From: Candidatus Microsaccharimonas sossegonensis
Lineage (GTDB): Bacteria; Patescibacteriota; Saccharimonadia; Saccharimonadales; Saccharimonadaceae
Direction of reading: 5' to 3'
Length of the DNA: 64,000 bases
NCBI GenBank assembly: GCA_004100325.1
Contig: SCKX01000001.1
Coordinates: forward strand, 479,453-543,452
In this document: positions 7,807-16,427 of the stretch, one piece after another
Numbering within the stretch: the first letter of the stretch is position 1
How the letters are laid out: each line of letters starts with the position of its first letter
Position numbers and translations under genes: made by a program
Notes under the pieces: generated by a model
What the model was told of the DNA's origin: nothing
Databases searched by the model: none
The model's input: only the letters and a program-made list of their open reading frames with translations

Positions 7807-8157
7807 CGTACGAAAATAGGTTTTTTCTGTAAAGTACCCGGCACCTTAACAACTTATTCGAACAAAGAGAACTACTCTCGAAATCAACTATCTGGTAGTG
7901 AGGCGTGGATTCTAGGAACACAGTAACCAACCTAGCGTACCTTCCTTAAAAAACACACCTCCCAAACTCCACCTCACATAAGTCTCTCAACAAGTTCTCG
8001 CCCGGGCACTAAAAGGGTATGAGTTGCTTTATGCGACCCCCTTGCCAGTGCGAAAACTGACTTTTAAAACAAACACACCTTGCGAAAACAAACAGCTTCA
8101 CTATCAGTTAGGTGATTTCGAAACTTTCCGAGTGTACGATACGCTATACTAGGAAAG
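7807..8157. other. Gene-free mraZ-rsmH spacer with small hairpins
   Basis: No ORF of note lies in these 351 nt. Several short stems can be drawn: CTAGG/CCTAG around 7910-7935, GTTGC/GCGAC around 8020-8035, CAGT/ACTG around 8045-8060. A TATACT box (8145-8150) at the end serves rsmH. In most bacteria mraZ and rsmH are nearly adjacent, so the gap may hold a long leader, an attenuator or a small RNA. I searched by eye for RNase P and tmRNA signatures and found no convincing one. Confidence 0.4.
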
Positions 8158-9045
8158 ATGAGTAAAGAACATCCACCACATCATATTCCAGTTCTGCTCG
8201 ATGCAACCCTCAATACCCTGAATCCTCAGGCAGGCGAATCATACCTTGATTTGACTGCTGGATACGGCGGACACGCAGGGGAAGTATTAAAAAGAACTGA
8301 AAACTTACCAGGGAGCGTCCTTGTCGACCGTGATGACTATGCCATCCAGCATCTGTCAAAATACGAAGATAAAGGCGTTCGTCTAATGCATACCGACTTC
8401 GAATCGGCCGCAAGGCAGCTTATCAAAGAAGGCAGGGCATTTGACGTTATCCTGATTGATCTGGGGGTGTCATCACCACAGCTCGATCAGGGCGAACGAG
8501 GATTTTCTTTTAAAAACACGGGTCCACTCGATATGCGTATGGATCGTCGGCAGGCATTGACTGCTCACGAACTTATCCAAGGCACGACAGTAGAAGAATT
8601 AGCAAAGATCATTCATGAATACGGTGAAGAGCGGTACATGGACGCGAAGCGAATAGCCGAGTTGATCATTGCCAATCGACCGTTTACATCAACAGAAGCA
8701 CTCGCTCATCTGATAGCTGAACATCATCGCGGCAAATGGGGTCACATCCATCCGGCCACGCGCACATTCCAAGCGCTCCGCATCGCCGTTAACGACGAAC
8801 TTGGGCACATAGAACGAACATTACCATTACTTCCAAAACTTTTACATAAAGGAGGAAGAGTAGGGGTGATAAGTTTCCATAGCCTTGAAGATCGACTCGT
8901 CAAGCGGTTTTTCAAGGATCAATTCGAGTTAGGCCTTGAAGCCGAACTCGCACCGATCACCAAGAAACCAATTACAGGAGCCGCTGAAGACGTTCACAAT
9001 CCGCGTGCTCGTAGCGCAAAGCTACGGGTCGCCGTGAAAAAATAA
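8158..9045 (+). CDS. rsmH: 16S rRNA (cytosine-1402-N4)-methyltransferase
   Basis: RsmH (MraW) methylates N4 of C1402 in 16S rRNA with S-adenosylmethionine. The 295-residue protein shows HHIPVLLDATLNTL, the SAM-binding YLDLTAGYGGHA, VILIDLGVSSPQLDQGERGFSF, the GPLDMRMD motif, and VISFHSLEDRLVKRFF near the end, all hallmark family blocks. A TATACT box at 8145-8150 lies 7 nt before the ATG, so it can be transcribed as a leaderless message apart from mraZ. It opens the dcw cluster continued by ftsL and ftsI. Confidence 0.95.
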   Translation: MSKEHPPHHIPVLLDATLNTLNPQAGESYLDLTAGYGGHAGEVLKRTENLPGSVLVDRDDYAIQHLSKYEDKGVRLMHTDFESAARQLIKEGRAFDVILIDLGVSSPQLDQGERGFSFKNTGPLDMRMDRRQALTAHELIQGTTVEELAKIIHEYGEERYMDAKRIAELIIANRPFTSTEALAHLIAEHHRGKWGHIHPATRTFQALRIAVNDELGHIERTLPLLPKLLHKGGRVGVISFHSLEDRLVKRFFKDQFELGLEAELAPITKKPITGAAEDVHNPRARSAKLRVAVKK

Positions 9046-9071
9046 AAACAACAAGGAAGGGGCAAAACACC

Positions 9072-9137
9072 ATGCCAATTCACATTACAGTACAATACGT
9101 GGATCAGCCGCAAGTGGTTGCAGTGCGCGTAAAGTAG
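9072..9137 (+). CDS. Possible 21-codon leader ORF upstream of ftsL
   Basis: ATG CCA ATT CAC ATT ACA ... AAG TAG encodes MPIHITVQYVDQPQVVAVRV plus K. It has a strong ribosome binding site (AAGGAAGGGG, 8-17 nt before the ATG) just after rsmH, better than most starts here. Its stop is followed within 5 nt by a hairpin that hides another GGAGGAG. Short length means coding status rests only on the ribosome site; a regulatory leader peptide or a small regulon protein are both possible. Confidence 0.45.
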   Translation: MPIHITVQYVDQPQVVAVRVK

Positions 9138-9141
9138 TCAC

Positions 9142-9195
9142 ACATTGTCTCCTCCTCCGAGCGGTGCGCTTTGGGGAGGAGAACCAGAGCAATGT
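9142..9195 (+). promoter_or_regulatory. Hairpin sequestering a GGAGGAG ribosome site
   Basis: ACATTG (9142-9147) pairs with CAATGT (9190-9195) and TCTCCTCC (9148-9155) with GGAGGAGA (9075+100, i.e. 9175-9182). Both the Shine-Dalgarno and an ATG at 9192 lie in the stem. No U-tract follows, so it is not a terminator. It could control translation into ftsL. Confidence 0.5.
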
Positions 9196-9273
9196 ACATA
9201 TGCAAAACTTGAACTATAACGTACCGAACAAACATCAACATATAAATGTGCTTTGCACAAATAAACCACCACA

Positions 9274-9624
9274 ATGTCACAAACACACAACAATTATTAC
9301 ACGAGCCGTCGGCAACAAAACTGGTCACGCAACCAAAATACAACTCGGTTCATGTCATCTGTCAAACTAGGACCAGTCACTCACACTGTCTTGGTTGCTC
9401 TTATGATTACCGTTCTCGGTCTGATTTATTTGACACAGGCGACACGTACCACTGGCTATGATTACGAATCGCAAAAAATAAACAGCCAAATTGCTACATT
9501 AAACAGTGAAAAGAGTGATCTTCAGATTGAAAATGCTCGCTTGACTGCATTATCAACAGTGAAAAACAGTCCTGTTGCCCGTGCAATGACGACGCCAGCA
9601 AGCACCGAATACGTGCAACAATAA
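9274..9624 (+). CDS. ftsL: FtsL-like division protein
   Basis: A 116-residue single-pass protein: polar, basic N terminus (about 1-35), one membrane helix (about 37-55, VLVALMITVLGLIYLTQAT) and a short coiled coil (SQKINSQIATLNSEKSDLQIENARL). Size, topology and place between rsmH and the transpeptidase gene are those of FtsL, which joins FtsQ/FtsB to activate septal synthesis; sequence conservation of FtsL is low, so the call is largely positional. Start: 9274 is the first in-frame ATG after a stop at 9262; an internal ATG at 9352 is the alternative. No Shine-Dalgarno precedes it. Confidence 0.7.
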   Translation: MSQTHNNYYTSRRQQNWSRNQNTTRFMSSVKLGPVTHTVLVALMITVLGLIYLTQATRTTGYDYESQKINSQIATLNSEKSDLQIENARLTALSTVKNSPVARAMTTPASTEYVQQ

Positions 9625-9645
9625 TAGACGCGATATAATATACCT

Positions 9646-11391
9646 ATGAAGTTAGAACTGTTAAAGGGAAGCCGGACTCGGATACTTGCCGCCGTGATAC
9701 TTGCGATCGTGGCTATTTTTGTTGTCAGGCTCTTTTATCTTCAGGTAGTGAAATATGATTATTATGTCGGACTCGCCAAAGCCGAGCAACAGAGCCGATT
9801 TGTCATACCGGCCAGCCGCGGTATCATCTATGCAAAAAGTGGTACTGCTATCGTGCCGATGGTCATGAATGAGACGGTGTATACAGTATTTGCCGATCCC
9901 GCAACGGTCAAAGACAAGACAAAGATTACCGATACATTACGGCAAGTGGCTGGTGGCAACGTTCGTGCTGATTTTGCGCAGTTGCTCAGCACGCCAAACT
10001 CTCGCTATCAGATCCTCGCGACAAAAGTGACCCGTACTCAAGCCGATAAGATAAAAGCGGCAAACCTTAGCGGCATTGGTTTTCAGGCTGTGAGCCAAAG
10101 GGTCTATCCAGAAGGTAGCCTGGGTGCACAAGTTCTTGGCTTTGTTGATACGACTGGACAAGGACGATATGGTGTCGAAAACTACCAAAATGATGCCCTA
10201 AAAGGTGTTGATGGCTACCTTAAAGCTGTGACCGACGTCAACAACGTGCCCCTGACGATTGGCAACGATAACGTCAGCCAGCCAGCAGTGAACGGAAAGA
10301 ATATCGTTTTAAGCCTTGATCGCAACATCCAATCCTATGTCGAGAGCGCACTGGCGGCAGGCTTGCAGCGGAGTGGTGCCAAAAAAGGGAGTGTTTTGGT
10401 GATGGATCCAAACAACGGTAAAGTCTTGGCGATGGCCAATCTTCCCACCTATGATCCGGCCAATTATGGACAAGTAAGCGACGTAGCGGCTTTTAATAAT
10501 GATACGATTTCAGCGCCGTATGAGCCGGGCTCAGACGTCAAAACCTATACGCTTGCGACTGGTATTGACAAAGGTGTTGTGAAAGCAAGTGATACCTATA
10601 ATAATACTGATTATATAAAAGTCGGTGATATCATCATATCGAACGCAACATTAGGACGTACGGGCAACATTACTTTTCAGACTGCACTTACTTGGTCACT
10701 CAATACTGGTTTTGTGACGATAGCCCAACGACTGGGTGATGGGACAAACATTACTAAAAGTGCCCGAGATATTATGTATGATTATTTTCACAATCGATTT
10801 GGTCTTGGAAGCTTGACGGGTATTGAGCTTGCCAATGAAGCACCAGGTACAGTCATTTCTCCTGACACTGTTCAGGGTAACGCAGTACGCTACTCAAACA
10901 TGGCGTTTGGCCAGGGTCTTGATGCCACATTAATACAGGTTGCATCCGGGTTTAGCGCCATTGTCAATGGCGGAAGTTTTTACAAACCCACAATCATTGA
11001 CGGCTACATGACCGATACTGGTTTCAAGCAAAATGCTACGCCAAAACCTATACGGACGAACATTATTGCCCAATCTACCTCTGTTCAAGTAAAGCAGGCA
11101 ACCCGCGATGCCCGTGCGACATCATTTGGTCGTACCGACAAGCCAGGGTATTATATTGGTGGCAAAACAGGCACCTCACAGGTGATCGTGAATGGGCAAT
11201 ATAGTAACAGTGAAACGATTGGTACCTACCTTGGTTTTGGTGGTAGTAGTATAGATACGCCGCGATATGTCATAATGGTTCAAGTATCAGGTAAAGACCA
11301 GAAGCTCGGAGGGGCTCAGGATGCATTGCCTATTTTTACAAATATTTCCAACTGGATGCTCGACTATTTAAAAATCCAACCGAAAGGCTAA
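9646..11391 (+). CDS. ftsI: Penicillin-binding protein, FtsI/PBP2 type transpeptidase
   Basis: A class B penicillin-binding protein of 581 residues that crosslinks septal peptidoglycan. An N-terminal membrane anchor (about 11-31), a dimerisation/pedestal domain, and a transpeptidase domain are visible. The catalytic motifs are SDVK (S296, K299) in YEPGSDVKT, SLN (351-353) and KTG (507-509) in GGKTGTSQV. FtsW downstream is its usual partner. TATAAT at 9634-9639 is 6 nt before the ATG, giving a second start point inside the cluster. Confidence 0.93.
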   Translation: MKLELLKGSRTRILAAVILAIVAIFVVRLFYLQVVKYDYYVGLAKAEQQSRFVIPASRGIIYAKSGTAIVPMVMNETVYTVFADPATVKDKTKITDTLRQVAGGNVRADFAQLLSTPNSRYQILATKVTRTQADKIKAANLSGIGFQAVSQRVYPEGSLGAQVLGFVDTTGQGRYGVENYQNDALKGVDGYLKAVTDVNNVPLTIGNDNVSQPAVNGKNIVLSLDRNIQSYVESALAAGLQRSGAKKGSVLVMDPNNGKVLAMANLPTYDPANYGQVSDVAAFNNDTISAPYEPGSDVKTYTLATGIDKGVVKASDTYNNTDYIKVGDIIISNATLGRTGNITFQTALTWSLNTGFVTIAQRLGDGTNITKSARDIMYDYFHNRFGLGSLTGIELANEAPGTVISPDTVQGNAVRYSNMAFGQGLDATLIQVASGFSAIVNGGSFYKPTIIDGYMTDTGFKQNATPKPIRTNIIAQSTSVQVKQATRDARATSFGRTDKPGYYIGGKTGTSQVIVNGQYSNSETIGTYLGFGGSSIDTPRYVIMVQVSGKDQKLGGAQDALPIFTNISNWMLDYLKIQPKG

Positions 11392-11397
11392 ACAAAC

Positions 11398-12432
11398 ATG
11401 AATGTGACCGTCCAAATTATGACGAATGAACTAACGCAGACATTTTTGTTGAGTGTTGGCGCATTTTTATTGGCAATGTTCCTAACGCCACTGTACACTT
11501 TTATGGCGTATCGTTTTAAGTTTTGGAAAAAACAACGGACGTCAAGTACGACGGGAGAGGCTCTAACTATCTTTACGAGGCTCCATGCCAGTAAATTCAA
11601 ACGCAATATTCCCACGATGGCTGGTGTGGTCTTTGTTGTAGCCATCGCTGTTGTCACCCTAGTCTTTAATCTTAACCGTGCGCAGACGTGGCTGCCGCTT
11701 GCCGCACTCCTTGGCGGAGCGGTTGTCGGTCTTCTGGATGATATTATTAATCTTCGTGGAGCTGGACAAGGTGTTGCAGGTCTTCGTTCCAGCTTAAAAT
11801 TCCTTATGATTACCGTCATTGGACTGGCTTTAGGCTGGTTTTTTTACCAAAAGCTTGGTATTGAAGCAATATATGTACCATTTATTGGCAGTGTGGCGCT
11901 AGGATGGGGTATCGTGCCGTTGTTTGCTTTTGCTGTTGTGGCTGCAGGTAACGCAGTTAATATTAGTGACGGTCTTGATGGACTTGCCGGTGGACTAGTT
12001 GTTATTGCGTACGGCGCATTCGGTACAATTGCGCTGTTGCAGGGGACGCCGATGATCGCCGGTTTCTGTTTTACGGTGGCAGGTGCACTTCTTAGCTACC
12101 TATGGTTCAATATCCATCCGGCACGTTTCTTTATGGGCGACGTGGGAAGTTTTGCGCTTGGGGCGTCGCTTGGCGTCGTGGCAATGTTGACCAACTCACT
12201 ATTTTTACTACCGGTGATTGGGATTGTGTTTGTGATTGAAGCAGGCACTAGCCTTATTCAAATCTTTAGCAAAAAAGTGTTCAAGAAAAAGGTATTTCTG
12301 TCAGCACCTGTGCACCATCATTTAGAAGCAAGTGGTTGGCCTGAAACAAAGGTAACAATGCGTTTTTGGGTGATAGGTGCGGTTGCAGCTTTTATTGGTA
12401 TTATGCTGGCAGTTGCTGGGGGTAACATTTAA
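11398..12432 (+). CDS. mraY: Phospho-N-acetylmuramoyl-pentapeptide transferase
   Basis: MraY transfers phospho-MurNAc-pentapeptide from UDP to undecaprenyl phosphate, forming lipid I. The 344-residue polytopic protein has about ten helices and the family motifs: IPTMAGVVFVVA, LLDDIINLR (the Asp pair), NAVNISDGLDGLAGG, HPARFFMGDVGSFALGASLG and the HHHLEASGWPE cytoplasmic block with the His cluster. A start at the second ATG (11419) is possible. It begins 6 nt after ftsI and ends 1 nt before ftsW, an operon arrangement. Confidence 0.94.
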   Translation: MNVTVQIMTNELTQTFLLSVGAFLLAMFLTPLYTFMAYRFKFWKKQRTSSTTGEALTIFTRLHASKFKRNIPTMAGVVFVVAIAVVTLVFNLNRAQTWLPLAALLGGAVVGLLDDIINLRGAGQGVAGLRSSLKFLMITVIGLALGWFFYQKLGIEAIYVPFIGSVALGWGIVPLFAFAVVAAGNAVNISDGLDGLAGGLVVIAYGAFGTIALLQGTPMIAGFCFTVAGALLSYLWFNIHPARFFMGDVGSFALGASLGVVAMLTNSLFLLPVIGIVFVIEAGTSLIQIFSKKVFKKKVFLSAPVHHHLEASGWPETKVTMRFWVIGAVAAFIGIMLAVAGGNI

Positions 12433-12433
12433 G

Positions 12434-13711
12434 ATGCGCGACCGTGGATGGAACGAACGCCCATCTTCGGATGTTGTCCGTCGGCATCGTCCTGATTATT
12501 TAATCCTTCTTTTTATGGGATTACTGATGCTGATCGGACTCGTGACCTTATATGCGATTGGTCCGCAGCGAGCGAATGTACTCAATAACTCATACGGCAG
12601 TAACTACGGCCCAACATACTTTTTTGTCAAACAGATTATCAGCTTGGCGGTTGCTTTAGTTGGATTTGTAATATTTGCGACGGTTCCTTATGAGTGGGTG
12701 TTGAAACAGGGTAAGAAGCTGCTATGGATCGGTCTCGGTCTCTGTGCGGTGCTGTTTATCGCTGGCGTTGCTCGTTTGTCAATTGCTCCACCAACGCTTG
12801 GTGCTGTCAGGTGGTTTCAGTTGGGCATTTTTGGCAGTATTCAGCCAGCGGAGTTGCTTAAGTTCGGTATTCTCGTCTTTTTAGGAGGTTTCATTGGTCT
12901 CCGCGCAAAACAAGGTCATGTCAATGATCTTTACAAAACGCTCATTCCGGTTGCAGCGGTCACTACCATTTCTTTACTGTTCGTCGTTATTTTGCAAAAG
13001 GATCTTGGTACGGGCGTGGCGATTACGGGTATAATCGCAGCGATGATGATGATTGGCGGAGTGAACAAACGCATTGGTATCATCGCGCTTATTACCCTAG
13101 CGGTGATAGGAAGTATATTTATTGTGATTGAACCAAATCGTGTTCAGCGCATCGTGACCTATACCGGTGGCTCAGATGCTCAAGGCGGAAATCGCTACCA
13201 GATAGATAATGCATTAATCGCTATTGGTACGGGTGGGCTGACAGGTGTTGGTATTGGCAATAGCGTCCAAGCAAGCGGTTATCTACCCGAAGCAACAAAC
13301 GACTCGGTCTTTGCTATTATGGGGGAAATATTCGGTTTTATAGGATTAATGGTGATTTTATTGATTTTGTTTGGGTTGCTTATGCGCCTTTTAAGCATCA
13401 TGGATCACTTAGTTGATATTCGCTTAAAATTATTGGTTGCGGGTGTCTTTGGTTGGTTCGGTACGCATGTTATCCTTAATATAGCAGCGATTATTGGCGT
13501 ATTCCCGCTCACAGGTATTACGTTACCATTACTCAGTTTTGGCGGGACAAGTTTAATTTTTCTGACCGCTGCACTGGGACTGGTATTTCAGTTATCACGT
13601 TACACCGTACATTCATCTAGATTAGCGAAAGTAGGAGACAGCAAACATGAAGATTCTGGCAGTAGGCGGCGGGTCGGGCGGACACGTTACGCCAGTCGTT
13701 GCAGTTCTTAA
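12434..13711 (+). CDS. ftsW: Septal lipid II polymerase FtsW
   Basis: A SEDS-family glycosyltransferase, 425 residues, about ten membrane helices. Seen: RWFQLGIFGSIQPAELLKFG (the family RWI..G..FQPSE..K block), the conserved Asp in KDLGTGVAI, GYLPEATNDSVFAIMGEIFGFIG (typical LPEAHTDFIFA..EE.G) and FPLTGITLPLLSFGGTSL. I start it at 12434, 1 nt after mraY, not at an earlier in-frame ATG inside mraY. The C-terminal 22 or so residues (HEDSGSRRRVGRTRYASRCSS) are encoded in the 65-nt overlap with murG, an unusually long overlap. Confidence 0.93.
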   Translation: MRDRGWNERPSSDVVRRHRPDYLILLFMGLLMLIGLVTLYAIGPQRANVLNNSYGSNYGPTYFFVKQIISLAVALVGFVIFATVPYEWVLKQGKKLLWIGLGLCAVLFIAGVARLSIAPPTLGAVRWFQLGIFGSIQPAELLKFGILVFLGGFIGLRAKQGHVNDLYKTLIPVAAVTTISLLFVVILQKDLGTGVAITGIIAAMMMIGGVNKRIGIIALITLAVIGSIFIVIEPNRVQRIVTYTGGSDAQGGNRYQIDNALIAIGTGGLTGVGIGNSVQASGYLPEATNDSVFAIMGEIFGFIGLMVILLILFGLLMRLLSIMDHLVDIRLKLLVAGVFGWFGTHVILNIAAIIGVFPLTGITLPLLSFGGTSLIFLTAALGLVFQLSRYTVHSSRLAKVGDSKHEDSGSRRRVGRTRYASRCSS

Positions 13712-14798
13712 AGAAATTCGCGCTGAAAAACCGAATGCAGAACTGCGCTTTTGGTGTGATACAAAGTTTGCTCCGCAAGCACGGGCAACCGTCGAAGCGT
13801 TCGACAACACCATCCCTGTCCAGACGATTGTTGCAGGTAAATTTCGTCGCTACCATCACTTAACGGTTTTTCAGCAGCTCACGTGGCCTTCACTGGTATT
13901 ACAAAATTTTGGCGATGTTTTTAAGGTTGGCGTCGGGTTTCTTCAGAGCTTTTTAAAACTTTTACTGTGGCGCCCTGATGTTGTGTTTACTAAAGGTGGT
14001 TATGTGTGCCTCCCAGTGGGTCTCGCGGCACATGTACTCCGGATTCCTTTAGTCATTCACGATTCTGATGCGCATCCTGGGCTGACGAACCGCGTACTTT
14101 CACGGTGGGCACGCGCAATCGGGACCGGCGCACCGTTAGAATACTATTCGTATCCTTTAACGCGCACCAAGTATGTTGGTATTCCGATTGCGGCAGCATT
14201 CCATCCCTTTACGACTGCCGAACAAATTGCTGCTAAAAGAGAGTGGGGGATGACGCCAAATCAACCGCTCATTGTCGTAACAGGCGGTGGACTTGGCGCC
14301 GCACGTATAAACACCATCGTAGTAGAAACGTTACATTCATTACAACAATTAGGATCAGTCGTGTTGGTTGCTGGAACGGCGCAATATGATGAGCTACGAT
14401 CACTCGTACCAGCTGATAACCAGCATTTTCAGCTGTATCCATTTGTCACCAATATGCATAGTTTGCTGGGGGCAGCGGACATTGTGGTGACACGCGCCGG
14501 TGCAACGACGATCCTTGAACTTGCGGCACTTGAAAAACCAACCATCCTTATTCCAAATGCAAAATTAACTGGCGGTCATCAGCTGAAAAACGCTGCCGTC
14601 TATGAAAAAGCCGGAGCAGTGACTGTCCTCGATGAAGATATCTTAGAACAGCACAAAGAACTACTGGCAAAAGAAATAAAGCTGCTCCTTTCTGAGCCAG
14701 CCGAAACTAAAGCAATGGCACTTCGATTCGCTGCCTTTAGTAAACCCAATGCAGCTAAAAATATGGCCGAAATGATTTTGAACGCAGCCAAAAAATAA
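13647..14798 (+). CDS. murG: UDP-GlcNAc:lipid I N-acetylglucosaminyltransferase
   Basis: MurG converts lipid I to lipid II at the inner face of the membrane. The 383-residue GT-B protein shows the first G loop LAVGGGSGGHVTPV, FTKGGYVCLPVGLAA (usually GFGGYVSGP), HDSDAHPGLTNR (typically HEQN..PGxxNR), the second G loop VTGGGLGAARIN and VTRAGATTILELAALEKPTILIP with the sugar-nucleotide binding Glu. The E-to-D and Q-to-S changes in HDSD are variations often seen in CPR. The start lies within ftsW. Confidence 0.92.
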   Translation: MKILAVGGGSGGHVTPVVAVLKEIRAEKPNAELRFWCDTKFAPQARATVEAFDNTIPVQTIVAGKFRRYHHLTVFQQLTWPSLVLQNFGDVFKVGVGFLQSFLKLLLWRPDVVFTKGGYVCLPVGLAAHVLRIPLVIHDSDAHPGLTNRVLSRWARAIGTGAPLEYYSYPLTRTKYVGIPIAAAFHPFTTAEQIAAKREWGMTPNQPLIVVTGGGLGAARINTIVVETLHSLQQLGSVVLVAGTAQYDELRSLVPADNQHFQLYPFVTNMHSLLGAADIVVTRAGATTILELAALEKPTILIPNAKLTGGHQLKNAAVYEKAGAVTVLDEDILEQHKELLAKEIKLLLSEPAETKAMALRFAAFSKPNAAKNMAEMILNAAKK

Positions 14799-14838
14799 CC
14801 GTAAATAAGTTCGAAAATGAATTATAATAACCACAGCC

Positions 14839-15756
14839 ATGAAACAGTTCGCCTCTAAAGACAAAAATGACACACCACGCCGTCGACAATCTACAAAGTT
14901 TGTTCGTACGCCAGCAGCCATGAATAACAGTGGTAATCAGTTCCGGCGTAATCAAACCCTAAGTGGTATCAAACATGAATCAGAACCCACATCTGAACGC
15001 ACACGCATGCATCACCTTGCACGTCGTCGCCGTAACATTTCTGCGATGCTGACGCTTGTTTTTGTCATTATTGTTATCCTCGGTGGTTTACTGAGTCAGT
15101 TCACGGGTCAAGTCGTTGTTGCAGGCTCTTCCCAAGCACTGACACAAAAAATCATTCCTGCTAATTATGAAAAAGCGATCACAGATTATTTAGCAATTCA
15201 TCCGGTAGAGCGACTTCGGTTCGCTCTTAACCAAACAGAGCTTAGCAGTTATGTATCGAACCTGTTACCAGAGGTATCGCGGGTGAAACTTACCTCTACA
15301 AATAATATCGTACAATCCAACTTTACTTTGACGTTTCGCAAACCTGTTGCTGGGTGGCAAATAAATAACCGTCAATATTATGTTGATGCTTCTGGGGTCG
15401 TTTTCCAAAACAATTATTACGAGATGCCTGCCGTACAAATCGTTGATCAAAGCGGGGTATCACCCCAGCAGGGGACGATTGTCGTAAGCTCACGGCTGCT
15501 CAGTTTTGTTGGCAAGGTTTTGGCGCTAGCAGGGCAGGGGAATTATACCGTTACGCAGGCTATTTTGCCTTCCGGAACGACCAGGGAGTTAGATATCCGT
15601 TTAAAAGATATTACTCCGCAAGTAAAATTTTCAATCGATAGAGGAGCAGGGGAGCAGGTCGAAGATATGACAAGGTCACTTGTGTATTTGAAATCCCAAG
15701 GAAAAAACGCCCAGTACATTGATGTAAGAATATCGGGACGAGTAGTGTACTTGTAA
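14839..15756 (+). CDS. ftsQ: FtsQ/DivIB-like division protein
   Basis: A 305-residue bitopic protein: long basic cytoplasmic N terminus (about 1-72, many Arg/Lys), one membrane helix (about 73-95, AMLTLVFVIIVILGGLLSQF), then an extracellular region with a POTRA-like segment and beta domain (SRVKLTSTNNIVQSNFTLTFRKPVAGWQINNRQYYVDASGVVF), where the RKPVAxW..xxxxYYVDxxGxxF pattern matches FtsQ (R.P.A.W..G....vd..G..f). It scaffolds FtsL/FtsB. TATAAT at 14823-14828 precedes the ATG by 10 nt. Confidence 0.78.
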   Translation: MKQFASKDKNDTPRRRQSTKFVRTPAAMNNSGNQFRRNQTLSGIKHESEPTSERTRMHHLARRRRNISAMLTLVFVIIVILGGLLSQFTGQVVVAGSSQALTQKIIPANYEKAITDYLAIHPVERLRFALNQTELSSYVSNLLPEVSRVKLTSTNNIVQSNFTLTFRKPVAGWQINNRQYYVDASGVVFQNNYYEMPAVQIVDQSGVSPQQGTIVVSSRLLSFVGKVLALAGQGNYTVTQAILPSGTTRELDIRLKDITPQVKFSIDRGAGEQVEDMTRSLVYLKSQGKNAQYIDVRISGRVVYL

Positions 15757-16427
15757 GTTTAAAGGTTACATCCCCACTCTCCTCTCTAGCTTTTCTAGTA
15801 TGTTCTATTTTTGTTCGATTAACTGTATTTGTGTGAAAAACATATAAAAGAATACAAACGCTAAAAAGTCAAAAAATAGCTCGGCGGAGAAGAATAGGGG
15901 GAGTTAAGATTTGTATCACGAACATGACAAGCTATGATGGCTGGTGTGGATAACTTAACATTAGACAAGATATGTGACGATACAGACAACACTATAATGT
16001 CGTTTTAAAAACAGTATATCAATTAAAGCATACAAGTATGACGAACATACTTTATTTACACAGTAATGACGACACAACTAAGCGTAAATATGAAAAACCA
16101 CAAGCACTACCCCACTTGAGACTTATCAGTACTCAACTATAACAAGTTTATTAAGAGTCGTAAAAGATATATTGTGCGACGTTAAGTCTCTATTTCAATC
16201 TCATTCACTCCTAGGCTTTCATACGATTTCGTGCCGATTATTCTTGTACTTTTTAGCTTTATGTCTACTACGTTCTGTTTGGACAAGTAAATTGCCTGTT
16301 GGACACGTACGGATGTCTATATCATGTGCGTTGTTGCTTTATATTCACGACAGTTATTAATGTTCTATCTATGTTCTATAATCTTTTTGCCCCCTAAAAT
16401 TGATACGTGTAATTTCCTTTTAGCAAA
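15757..16427. other. Gene-free region with a DnaA box
   Basis: This 671-nt A/T-rich stretch between ftsQ and the converging TraG-like gene has only short spurious ORFs. It contains TGTGGATAA (15945-15953), an exact DnaA-box complement, and an isolated TATAAT (15993-15998) without a good -35. I see no terminator with a convincing U-tract and no RNA gene signature. Confidence 0.5.
15945..15953 (-). promoter_or_regulatory. DnaA box
   Basis: TGTGGATAA, the exact complement of TTATCCACA, inside the 671-nt gene-free stretch after ftsQ. Confidence 0.35.

Noticed and set aside
9164-9370. 68-codon ORF overlapping the start of ftsL
   Set aside because: Translation is Asn/His/Thr-rich without family resemblance; the FtsL frame has the expected helix and coiled coil.
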